Made by a program: the position numbers and the translations under genes. Of a stretch of 64,000 nucleotides of DNA, positions 39,201 to 50,755 are shown in pieces. Numbering within the stretch: the stretch's first letter is position 1; the number at the start of each line of letters is the position of its first letter. A model generated the notes under the pieces. It made no database searches. It was given only the letters and a program-made list of their open reading frames with translations, and was not told where the DNA came from. Origin of the DNA: Pegea sp. RAD2-039 (Eukaryota; Chordata; Thaliacea; Salpida; Salpidae); contig JAQGEQ010000011.1 of assembly GCA_034620365.1 (NCBI GenBank), positions 496,001 through 560,000 on the forward strand. Direction: 5' to 3'.

Positions 39201-42200
39201 AAAACAAACAACTATGAAGCTTTTTCAACAAAGTTTACATTAATTTATCTTAATGTGAAATATTTAAGAGGGCAGTTGTACATATTTTTCTTAAATTTTA
39301 TCGTTTTTCTAAGAATTATTTACACTATTATAATAAATTTAAGATGATAAATGATTGTTTACAAAGAACTATCTCACAAAACTACTTCCAGGATGAATTT
39401 ACTTTGATAAACCAAACTATTTTATTACATAAAATGTTTTCAGTTCTAAGCAATTAATTAAAAATTTCAACAAATTTTTGAAGATTTTGTAAAAAAATGG
39501 CATGGTATATAATACTTAGAGAGTTTTATTTTTTGATAATCAAAATGCTTTTTTATCTTTCATTTGTTGTTTTATTATTGTCAATGTCAATAAAACTTAA
39601 TTACATTATAAACCAATAACCTGTTTCTACAAAAAAGTTCAAAAAAATTGATGTTCAGCAAAAATAAACAGATAGTTTTAATGTCAAAAATGCATTTTAT
39701 TATAGTTGACCATCAATAAATTAGAAAAATATTCTCTATCATCTAAATATATCTTTAATCATGTTAACCTTTTCAAAATTAGATTAAAGAAAACTTTAGG
39801 TGCAAATATTTTTTGAAACAAAAAATGTTTAAAAACACAAAGTTACGCTTATCATTTTATTTGAGCAAAAGCATTTTTATTAATATAACCATCGATGCTT
39901 CTAAATTATTGTATAATATGCTATCTGAGAATTTGTGGTCTTTGCTTTTTTATATCTTTAAAGAGGTTTTGAAAAAAGAAATCAAAAAGTAATTACAATT
40001 TAAATTTAAGATTTATGTATATACACATAAATGAAAGATAAAGTTTTTTCTATTTACAGGAATTTTTGAATACGATAGTGTAAAACTTATAAAATCATTC
40101 TTAAATAAACGTGTGCTAAAATTTACAACTATGTAAACATATTAAAAAATCATTTTTTACCACTTGGCTGGTGAATATTGTTCAAATTTTAATCATATAA
40201 ACTATTACTAGTGGAATGATTTCAGCATTTTTTAACTAATGTTTAACTATTAGTAGTTTAGTTTCAGACATCAAATACATTTCAAGCCTTCCAAGTTTAG
40301 CAAGCATATATCTTGGATTAAATTTATTTGTCAAATTTTCGTTTGTCAAAGTTATGATAAAATAGTTGAACAGTTCATTCTAAAAATATCTAAAAACAAA
40401 TAATTCTATATTTTGTAAGTTATGTTTGCTGATATTTTTATAACCTACAAAAGAATATTTTTTTCTTTTAAATTACCGTACTAAACTGATAACTAATTGT
40501 TGTTATTATCTTTAAATATACTAAAAACTAACCTAATAATCTAGCAAGCTATTTGAGGGCATCAAACAAAAACAAGGAGTTTCTATTAGTTACTAAATAT
40601 AATATAGTTATTGATTGAAATCTTGGGAATCAAAGCACTAATAATGATAATACTTATAGCTATTAAGACTTTCAAACTAGAAAAATTTTATTTTAATACC
40701 AAATAACTTCAAATAAAATCAAATAGAGTATATGTCAAGCAGTTAAATATTTATCACTTTTTATTTTTGTTAAAATTGCAAAAGTAAGTTTGTTTAATGC
40801 TTAGTATAAGAGCTGTAAAAAATTACAAGTATGTAAATTACTTTGAGATTAGTTTTTATTTTTATATTTATGATATTTCTAATTATTTTTAATCTCATAA
40901 AAATCTCTTTAATGGCCACAAATTTTCTAATCAGTTTAAATCGTTTAATTTTTTGTTTACCGTTTTTGAAAGTATGATTACTAGCATTTAATGTTCAGCA
41001 CTTGATAATGAAACATTATTTCAAGATATTTTTTGTAATTATGAGCATGAAACCTAAAGTTTACATTTGCAAAAAAATTCTACTCAAAAAATTTTGAAGA
41101 TGCAGTTAAAATTAATCCAAATCGAAAAACAGGTTATCAAGGAATGTATATTTTGTATAACAAGTTATATCATTTAATATTAAACAATTTTTTTTTCTTA
41201 TAACAATTTTATATATTGGTTATTTTACGTTTAAAAAAGTAAGTAGACTATGCAAATATGTATTATAGGATTTTATAATTTATGGTTTTTAATGGTGAAT
41301 TGCCAAGATTAGTTTTGGAGGTTTATAAGAATGATTTTTGTTGTTGTAGATATTAAAGTCAAATATTTTAAAATACTTACTTCATCAAATTTGTATTTGT
41401 TTAAATATTATTGTTGATAAAAGGTTTTTGTATTTTTGCTTTTCATTAAAGTCGGTAGAGTTACTAAATCAAATATTATAACTAAAAATGAGCTTTCTGT
41501 TTAATTCTATTCGATACTATAAGTATCAGGCAGCTTATCATTTGAAAATATCTTCAGTGTTGTCTAAAAATATTTTTCTTAATGATATCAATCATCCTAA
41601 CCTAATAGATTGAATGCCGAAATAAAACTCTAATTTAAAAAATTAAACATTAAGATAAAGTTATAATTTATTAAATATTTACTAAACTATTTATTTGCCA
41701 GTTGAACAAAGCTCTATGCTTTATTGTTTAGTAATCTGAAAAATAATGTTAACTCCTCATATATCAGCTGGTAAAAACTTTTTGTAACTTGTCAAACAAT
41801 AAACTGTAAAAAGGTAAATATTTCAGTAACTTATTGTATATTGTACAATACAAATCACTTACAAAGTCTTTATTTTTGGTTTGCATAATTCAACATTAAA
41901 AATATTTACTTTACTATAATCCTTACTCAACTGTTATAAATCTTTATGATATTTTATTCAATTATTTTAAATCAAACAATATAAGAATTTAAAGTTTATT
42001 TTTTGCTCTTTGTGTAATAATAGCCAGATAGATAAATAAAACTTTTATATTGTACTAAAAAGTTACTTACATTAGGTAGATTTATAAAATAGCTTTATTG
42101 GTAAATGATTGATGTGTATAGTTATTTTAAACAACTTTACATTAGGAAACTTAGTTGAAAACGTAAAGATTTGTAACTTTTTTTTTAAGTTATGCTATAT

Positions 42201-43670
42201 TACACCCAATTGTTTGTTTAATCTTTTGTTTGTTTTCCCAGCTTCATCTGCTGCTACAATCAAGTAAAACTTAATTAACTTCTTCTTTTTTGCTCATTTC
42301 TTGCTTTTTTAGAATCAGACTAAATTACTTTGAAAAAAAATTAGTGTTAAGGTTGTTGAGTTCAACTGATAGATTATCTTTGCTTTGAAACATCAATTAT
42401 TTAAATAAATGTTAATTTGGGCATCACTCGATACAAGAATTTCATTTGTTAGTGGTAGGCATTTTTGAATAAAGGCCAACTGTCAAAGTGGACTTTAACT
42501 TTAAGTAAGACTCACGATGTAAAATCTTTTTTGACTATCCTATATTTTAATATGTGAAGTTAAATAAAAATTTAATTTACAGTTTTCAGAGGAAAATTTG
42601 AAATGCTGAAAGTATCAATTATATTTGAATATTTGTATTTATGATACAACTCTTCAGTATATCTAACTTGTAGCTTTACAGTGAAATACTAACATTTATG
42701 AATATATTCTGTTTAAAAAGCTTGTAGCTTAATAGTACATGCTTAGAATTTACTTCCATGATATTATTTTCAATCAACTGAATAGTTTTTCTACAGTACA
42801 ACAGCAGCATAACATTTACATCTAATAAGCTAAGTAAAATTTCTGTTTAGAAATCGAATCTTTATCAAATTTTTCATTACATTTTAATTATACTTTAATT
42901 GAGATTTGAATTTTTTTAAAACTTCCTAGCAGTTTGCCCGAGTTTTGAAGCCATCTTGAAACCAATATTACTTTCTAACTTTCACTACTTTGGTACACTT
43001 ACATTAAACACGCTACGTACGTCTTAGACCAAGTCAGGCAACAGTTTAAAATTTACCCACAAAAATCAAGGAACTCTAATGGATAAGCTTAATGACCTTT
43101 AACTAATTATTTTTACTTTAAGTAAATTTAAAATATACAAGAAGGCATACACAAGTTCAGATACGTTTATGTTCGATCCACACCAAATTTCTTGGGGAGG
43201 TTATCGAAAGAATAATGGCAGTAGATGAAACCAAGGAAATTACAGAGTAATCGTTAACATTGTTACAAGATTTCAACTCAGAGCAATTAACTTTTTAAAA
43301 TGCGTGGTATTCAAAAAAATCCACAATAACGAATAAACAAATGAAGAAGTTAAGAATTTGAGGTTTTCACGAAATGTATATTACTAAAAAAGTATGATTC
43401 GATGAAAGTGAGCCTAAATTAAAATTAAAGACTTATGTATAAAACAAGGCATTTAAAAAAATCCCTCTGTGTACTTTCAATCTTTAGGAGACTACTTTTG
43501 TAAAAGAGAAGTCTATATTTTATTTGATCAGTTAAATGTTTTCTTAACAGTTAAAACTGTTTCAATTTCTAGTTATTGTTAAAGTTTAAAACTGAAAATA
43601 TTTTAATTTTTTTTTAGCTGAGACTTTTAAGTTGAAACATCAGGCAAAAGGAAGTTGACAGTGTATCTTA
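33208..43670. other. Gene desert of about 10 kb
   Basis: The start holds the BICC1 3' UTR. A 93-codon frame at 33639-33920 has no family features and is most likely chance within UTR sequence. From about 34 to 43.6 kb I find no frame, splice chain or domain on either strand, only uniform A/T-rich sequence without visible tandem arrays. Confidence 0.6.
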
Positions 43671-43689
43671 GTCTGCGAAGGAGATTTGG

Positions 43690-44016
43690 TTATAATGGAG
43701 AGAAGCGTGTCCTACACTACAACCACTCTTTTAAATCAGTAACACGGTCCAGTGATCTGGGATAGTGGCACTGAGATAGATGGAATGTGAATTTTCTGTC
43801 TGGGTTTACTACCATAGCCTTTGCTTCCTCCGAACCAACCAACTCTGAAGCAACTGCATGGTAGTGATACTATTATTAACCTATAGTTGGGAAAGATACT
43901 ATCTTTACTCTTTAGCCATGGTGCACTATAGCGTGGCCGGATCTTCGACGATAAGATAGGACTTGAACTCTTGCGTTCAGCAAATGGATTAATCAACAAA
44001 TCGACTAATCCATTTG
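43690..44016 (-). repeat. tRNA-Ser-derived SINE-like repeat
   Basis: This segment is richer in G+C than its flanks. Read on the minus strand from 44016, it has a tRNA-like head: TAATCCATTTGCTGAACGC, then a good B-box (GAGTTCAAGTCC) and CTATCTTATCGTCG. That run follows the 3' half of metazoan tRNA-Ser(GCT). The body then runs down to about 43690. The tRNA head also makes a hairpin (CAAATGGATTA and its complement, 43981-44016). Ends were not fixed by target duplications. Confidence 0.55.
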
Positions 44017-44397
44017 TAAATAAAAACTTATATAGTTTGTTAGAATTAAGTTTTTGCTAAAAATATAGAGATTAATGAAATTTTATTTAGTTTTAAAATA
44101 AGTTTTAATTCGATTGCATATTTACTTATTAAAAATTAGAAATAGTAAACATATCAGTAAAACCAATTGTTTACTAAAATGTAAGACGGATATCCGTTAA
44201 AGTTGTAAATCGTGCATTTGAGATTGCTCAAACCGATTTTGAATGCAATTGGTTTATGACTTCCTAGTATGTTTATTTTCATGACTTGCAAATATTTTGT
44301 AAAATAGATATAAGTAAAATTTGAACTTTGTACTTGAACTTGTTATATACTAACTGCATTGGTATTATCAGTAGTAGTTTTAAATACAAGCTTAAGT

Positions 44398-46868
44398 ATG
44401 TTTAACAAATTAGGTTTGATACTTTTTTTCGTTGCTGGAGCTTACTTGTGGCAAACATTTGTAAAACAAGGTCCTATATTCAAAAGTGATAAATCACTTG
44501 TTGGAAAGACTGTTTTTCTTACTGGTAAGTAATTGTTTTTAATTTAATGATAACTTTTAAATTTATTTATAGGAATTTTGCTGGGCAAAATTATCTTTAT
44601 ATTGTTATATTTGATTATCTTATGAAATTATTTCTGCTAACAATTATGTTAGAAAGCTCCAAATAATTATGGATATAGAATAAATCTAAATACTTTATTT
44701 TGTATTATGCTGAAATTTTTATCTCTAAAATAGATGATTAAATTATAGAAACATATCCTATGTAATAATAAAGTTCTTATTCTTATTTATGTTGCTGTTT
44801 GTAATAACCAGTTAACTTTTTATGCAATACATTTTTATTATATAATTTTAGACTATTATTTATTTTATTGATGATTTTATATAAATTGAAACAATAAAGG
44901 GTTTGTATAAATAATGAAAATTGATTAGTGATAAAGCTGCAAGTTGCCATTAGTAAATGTTATTTTATAATTGATTTAGTAAAGTTTATTTGTTGTTTTA
45001 TAATTTATTTAAATTTTAAATAGTTATGTTTGTTTTTATAAGTTTAGCTATTAGCTCTTACTATATAGAATTGAGCTTTAATTACATTGTGTTTTGGTTA
45101 TTGGTTTATATAAATTATTCTTGAACAGCTGTTTACTTATAACTTATATTTTTAATTGTAAGTAATATGTAAAGTTTTAAAAATTAATGAATTTAAACTA
45201 CTTTAAGCTAATTTGCTCTTAAGACATAACTTCATTAATCAAAGAATCATACTTACTCATTAGATTTGAAATAGATTTATACTTTTGTAGGTGGAAATGC
45301 TGGTATTGGGAAAGTGACAGCAATTGAAATTGCTAAAAGAGGTGCAAGGTTAATTATAGCTTCCAGAAAAATTGAAAAGTCTGAAGCTGTTAAAGATGAA
45401 ATTATTAAGATGACTGGAAATGAAAATGTAAATATTTAGAGTTAATTAATCATCTTCAGCTAGAAAAATGTTTTTAACAGATTAGAGTTATGAAATTGGA
45501 CCTGGAAAGTTATGAATCAATCAGAAGTGTTGCAGCTGATTTAATAGCAACTGAAAAGTATATTGATTTTGTTGTCAACAATGCAGGTACTATATAGAAT
45601 AATATAGAAACTGTGATTCAATTTTATTTTGTTTTAGGTGCAATGTTTCTTGATGGCTTAACTGATAAAGGTTTAGGAAGGACTTTCACCATCAACCACC
45701 TTGGACATTTTCTTTTAACTAATCTTCTACTTGATAAGTTAAAGACTCAATCTGCTGATCGACCTGTACGGATAATAAACTTATCTTCAGATGCTTACAA
45801 GTAGTTTGAGTTTAATTATTTTGCTAAATTTAAAAGTTTTTCATCGTTCAAGACTTGGTACTCTTGATTGGGAAAACTTGCATTACAATCCAAATGGGTT
45901 TGTTCAGAATTTGAAGGTTTATGCGGACTCAAAGCTAGCTAATATTTATTTTACTTCTGAGTTAAATAAACGTCTTGAGGGTTTTGATATCACTACATTT
46001 GCTGTTCATCCAGGTTTGTTAGTTGTATGTAGAAAATAAATTAGATCAGATTTGATCACATTTAAAATCGTTTAATTACTTCTGTTTTGAACTCTTTACT
46101 TAAAAACTTTTCGTTTTAACTGATGACTTTAACTGATCAGTTTTCTTAAAGGATTTTTTAAATTTTATATAAGCAAAAGCTGTCAAAGTCTTAATCTTTA
46201 TCACTAAACTAATATGATTTACTTAAGCTGTCAAGTTATCTAGTGGAAATTTTTCTTTTAATTTTTAATTTTATATAACATTTAATCAATATTTTACAAA
46301 TTTATTTCTACTTTATACTTTGCCAAGCAATTTAGAATTCTCTTTCTTTTTACACTATAATAAGAGGAATGTAAAATGTATTTTTATTTACTTACAGGAA
46401 TCATCTATTCTGAGCTTGGAAATTCTATTCCTTTAAGATATAAACTTTTTACGGCAATTTTGGCTCTTCCATTTGTACGGTAAACTGAAATTAACTTACT
46501 CTTGAATTATTTTCCAAAAAACTCAGTCATTTTACCTAAATATAAAATAAGTGATTTGTTTCTATGCAAATCAGTTGTAGTACCAAATGTAATTTTTGAA
46601 TAGCTTACATCTTGTTAAATTCGTCTAATAGGTGTTCGATGAGTTTCTTGTTTAATCCTTTTATTTATTTAAATAATCTTCTGCTTTTAGGGATACTTAT
46701 TATGGAGTTCAAACAACCATGTACACGTTGTTAGATGATGATGTGGTCAACTATAGTGGTCAATATTTTAGTGACTGTAAACTACAGAGCTTATGGAGCA
46801 ATGCAATAAATGAGACATTAGGCAAAGAACTATGGGATAAAAGTATAGAGATGGTTGAGTTACAATAG
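44398..46868 (+). CDS. Retinol-dehydrogenase-type short-chain dehydrogenase (RDH11-14 group), 7 exons, 317 aa
   Basis: NADP(H)-dependent oxidoreductase of the SDR superfamily; relatives interconvert retinol and retinal or reduce lipid aldehydes at ER or mitochondrial membranes. Exons: 44398-44524, 45291-45427, 45481-45586, 45638-45800, 45853-46013, 46398-46479 and 46691-46868, with 954 nt in phase. An N-terminal hydrophobic anchor (about 4-18) is followed by the cofactor loop TGGNAGIG (42-49), NNAG (121-124), the catalytic-Ser region INLSS (about 170-174) and YADSK (Tyr201, Lys205). [17 protein letters not shown] and AVHPG are typical of the RDH11-14 group. Length equals that of human RDH11-14. 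Which paralogue it matches cannot be told by eye. It converges with the HMG-box gene, whose stop lies about 515 bp away. Confidence 0.92.
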
Positions 46869-47067
46869 TAGCCTGGCTAGAACTTCTCTCTTTTATTAAT
46901 AAATTTCTAAAGAAGCAGTCTTTGTACTTGTAATCATTTTAATTGTATTTGTGATGAGTGTTTGTAATTAGCAATTGGCTATTGTGACCAGTTTTGATTA
47001 AATTGTGAAATGTTAGTTTCTGTTTAAATTGTGAAATGTTAGTTAAAACTCTAAAAAACTTTAGAAA

Positions 47068-47104
47068 TTGATGCTTTTGTTTATTTAATAAACAAAAGCA
47101 TCAA
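47068..47104. repeat. Perfect 37-nt palindrome between convergent genes
   Basis: Two 18-nt arms around a single central T are exact reverse complements; the arm core is GATGCTTTTGTTTATT. A weaker second copy (TTTTGTTTAT, then ATAAACAAAA) follows at about 47113-47138. The pair sits between the SDR stop (46868) and the HMG-gene stop (47383). It may be a hairpin in the 3' UTRs or the tips of a tiny MITE. Confidence 0.6.
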
Positions 47105-47382
47105 AGAATACTTTTTGTTTATTATTATAAACAAAAGCATTTCAAAGTTAAAAATTTATTGAACTTTTTAAGCTTTCATTTAGTAATACTTTATTAAGAG
47201 TTTTTTACAAAAAGATGTAAGAACAACAACTCTAAACACAACTTGTAAATGTATTCGAAAACTATTTCATTTGAAACAGAAACACCAATTAAGGCCAAAA
47301 CCTGCGACTTCTGAAGCTGTCACAATAACTCCAATTTAGCGAAACCAGCAACAACTAGTTCAACATTTCTCTCCTTTAAGAC

Positions 47383-50300
47383 TTAATTATCAACTGGCAT
47401 CATATGGGCGATATTAGCATACATGTTGGACTAAAAAACAAAAATTGTAAAACATAGAAAACAAATAGAGGTACTTACAAAAACTGAATCAGGTACTGCA
47501 TCTTCAAGGCCTTTCACTTGCTTTACAAGGGTCAATAAAGGCGCTATAGTGCACAAGAGTGAATCAAGTACTTTGGGAACTACTTCACTTGTATTACAAG
47601 AATCTTTGGATTGTATATGATCACCTAGGAACCCAAAGTTGAATGTAAATGTTAAAATTGTGACAGGCTCTTGAAAATCTTACCAAGTTTAACAAGATGT
47701 TCACCCATTATATGAAGATGGGCAGCAGAATCGATCGGTTGTATCGATGGTTTCGGAAGTTTGGCTAACTCACGCTCCATTTGATGTTCAGGATTTTTAT
47801 GAGGTGGATTAGTACCAAAAGATTCGACAAGATTTAAAGATGTAGAAGTAACAAGATGAGATGAATTGGACATAAGTGAAGCAGATGAACCTGCTACTAT
47901 AGATGCTAAAAATAGAGAAGTATTTAAATGAAATTTACATTTTGATGAAGTTTAATCAACTAACAAGTTCTCTTCTTCGGGGGTCCAGTCTCAATCATTT
48001 TGCTCCCTGTTCGTCGTTTGATTGTATCCGAGTTCTTATCAATGACGGAAGTCATTTTTTCACTTCGAAATTTCCACATCTAGACATATAACAATTATAA
48101 GATGACTGAGAAGCGATTAAAGCCACCGACTTGTTTATCTTTCTCCGGACATTTCTTCCACAATTCTCCCAACTTCTTACTAACTTCACCAAACGCTAAG
48201 CCTGGAAACTTACCAGCAACCCTCTTTCTCATTTTGTTTGCCCACAACATGTAACCAGTCGGCTGTTTTTGTTTTTTCACCTGCTATATATAGCAGGTAA
48301 AACAGATCAGTTTACTTCAAGTGATTGCCAATCTTACAGAAGTTTTCCAAGGTCTCGCTTTTGCAAAATCAGAAGTAGATTTTTTAATTTTCTTCTTGAA
48401 ATCCGTAGAATGAACGGACTTCGCCATTTCTCTTGCATGACTAACGCGTTCCGCTAGGTGTTGCTCTTCAGTAATTTCTAGAAAATCATCTTAACACTAA
48501 TCTTGAGGAATAGTCAACAACTTGTAGATTGAATAAACTTACGAGTAGTAACGCTTGTTTGATTACTGCTTTCATCAACAATACTTCCAATGTCCAGATC
48601 TTTATCTTGTCTAGAAGTACCTTTTTGCCCCAAATATGAGTCCCAAGTCACTACATTATCTTCATCAGCAGTGACAATCTCAGTTTCAACGACTTCACAT
48701 GATGTATTGTTCATGTGAATATCAGAATCTTCAAAATCATATGCAACAGAACTCCTAGCAGTCTACACACGTAGATGATTATAAGAAAAGTAAGGCTTTG
48801 AGGACCCAAAGATAGTACATAGATGTAGTAGAAATATGTAGGTTACAAGAAAGATTGGCAGTATGAGGATTTATAGATGAAATCACAATATTAATAATCA
48901 TAAAGTATCAAATAAGTAACCTTATCATAGCCCCCTCTATTGTGATAAGTCTGCCAGAAATCAAGTATGAGTTTTATTGAAGAGGTTTTTAGTCAAAAAG
49001 AATTACTCACCAGAGTCTTGCTATCTTCATCACTAGATATATCTTCAATATTCACATAACTAGAAGAAGCTGAAACAGAAAATGGAGGTTCAAGTCAAAT
49101 GTCAAAAAAAACTTTGCCAAACTTACCTGCTATTTTTGCCTTGTTTTTATATGATATCTGAAAGTTAAAATATATGTGATAAAAATAAATTTCTTTGATG
49201 AACAAGTTAGTTTTTTAACTCACATAATATTCATTATCAGATGAATGTCCGTCCCAAGCTGTAATGTGATTAGTTGTTACTTAAAAAAATAATCAAAAAC
49301 TAAACAAATAAAATTTAATTTGTAATAAATTTCTACTTTAATCTTATTTCTAAGAAGTTGAGATGTAAAGTTAGAAGATCACAAGTATTGAGAAGGTTTA
49401 TTGAAGAGAAGAAAAATTAACTGAGTAGAGACACATCCTAAATTACAACCAACCCATATCTTAAATATGTAGTAATTGCATGCTCTAGTATTTTATATTA
49501 GCTGCTAAAATTTTACTTTAATATAAATTTTCAACTGATTTCTGGTAAAACTTCAAATACTTACACTCATGCAAATTGATCTGTAAATAATAAATCCAAG
49601 AATTAAAATTGAAACATCAATAACATGAAACTTTTAAAAAAGAGAACTTACATAAAAATCTTATCAAATTTAAGATTAAGTTGAGAAAAAATATATTCAA
49701 TTATAATTGTTCAAAAGTTGGAAAAATGTATAAAAGTCATTTTAATTTAAAAATAAAAATTAATTAAAAAACAACTGACCTTGTTTTGATTGGATCTAGA
49801 TTTCCTGAAAAAGGCACAAACTTATTTATTCATTTGTAAATAAGGAAGAGATTTTATATAAAATATATACTTTTAATAAATAAAACTAACTTCAAAATTT
49901 ATCAAAAAATAAACCACAAAATGAAAATATATGCAAGTAATAAAAACCTTGACGAGTTTCTTTGTTTTTTGGGAGGCTCAGAGATCTTAGCAATAACAGG
50001 AGTTGGAATCTATCATTTGAATCAATTAAACCAATAAAAATATATCAAATAAAAATCTTACATCTACTGCAGCGGAAGAACTGTCTCCTAGATATGGAAA
50101 GCCCTAAAGCAGTGAAGAAAAAAGGTTAAAAATTAGTTTGTTACTCAAACAATTTTCTAAATTAAATAGAAATTAATAAACATAATAGTAAATTGAAAAT
50201 AGATTAATAATCAACTAAAATAAACATAATTAATAAAATACAAATAAAACTTTCTTCAAAAGAACTTGTATCACTATCACTGGCAAAAATATTATCAAAT

Positions 50301-50755
50301 CCTTGTTCTAGAGTGAGTGGTTGATAACTATCTATGTCTTTCAACTCTTCCTGTATCTTCTTTTGTTTTTTTTCTAGTTGTTCTTGCATTTGTTTTTCTT
50401 GTTTTCTTTTTTTTTGAGCTAACTTTCTTGCAGCTTTTCTTTTCATTCGTTCTGGACAATCTATAGAGATAATTATAATATACATATAACTATTTTATAA
50501 TCATAGAAATATTTCTTTATTAAACTTGAGACCTTGATCTAATCTCAAACCTGGATCAAAAGACATTAATGCTCCTTGGCTTCTTCTGTTGTCTTGATGA
50601 ACTCTTGAATATAAATGTTCATGGATGTTATCTTTTCTTAGAGAATATAGGACTTTGTTACACCATTTACAAAAGAGTTGGCCTTCATTGACCGTAAACT
50701 CATCTGGTAATTCCTTTGCACGTGACTGTGGTGTAGCATTAGCAATTGATGGCAT
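47383..50755 (-). CDS. CGGBP1-like zinc finger joined to HMGXB4-like HMG-box protein, 16 exons, 575 aa
   Basis: Probable nuclear DNA-binding protein. Minus-strand exons: 50533-50755, 50251-50460, 50062-50087, 49948-50009, 49780-49804, 49565-49580 (16 nt), 49224-49258, 49127-49157, 49011-49069, 48543-48762, 48338-48477, 48131-48280, 47965-48079, 47684-47905, 47479-47624 and 47383-47430, with 1728 nt in phase. The N-terminus has a BED/CGGBP1-type finger (Cys29, Cys32, His47, His53). A Lys/Glu coiled coil (about 80-125), a basic PPKKQRNSSRKSR nuclear signal and acidic stretches (VNIEDISSDED, SUMO-binding-like) follow. The HMG box is about 350-420 (PGLAFGEVSKKLGELWKK, PEKDKQ). The C-terminus (IQPIDSAAHLHIMGE, VLDSLLC, NIAHMMP) matches the unique end of HMGXB4. 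The link between the two N-terminal exons and the rest rests on phase and splice sites only. Confidence 0.8.
48279..48298. repeat. 20-bp perfect palindrome across a 3' splice site
   Basis: ACCTGCTATATATAGCAGGT is self-complementary and spans the acceptor of the minus-strand HMG-box exon that ends at 48280, inside a 57-bp intron. It could fold as a hairpin over the splice site. Chance is possible, but a 20-bp perfect palindrome is uncommon. Confidence 0.6.

Noticed and set aside
43736-43999. 87-codon minus-strand frame
   Set aside because: It falls entirely within the tRNA-Ser-like SINE, so it is an open frame through a repeat and not a gene.
50088-50103. Longer 42-nt version of an HMG-gene exon (acceptor at 50104)
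   Set aside because: It is open and in frame with downstream exons but out of phase with the upstream coiled-coil exon; the acceptor giving 50062-50087 fits both sides.
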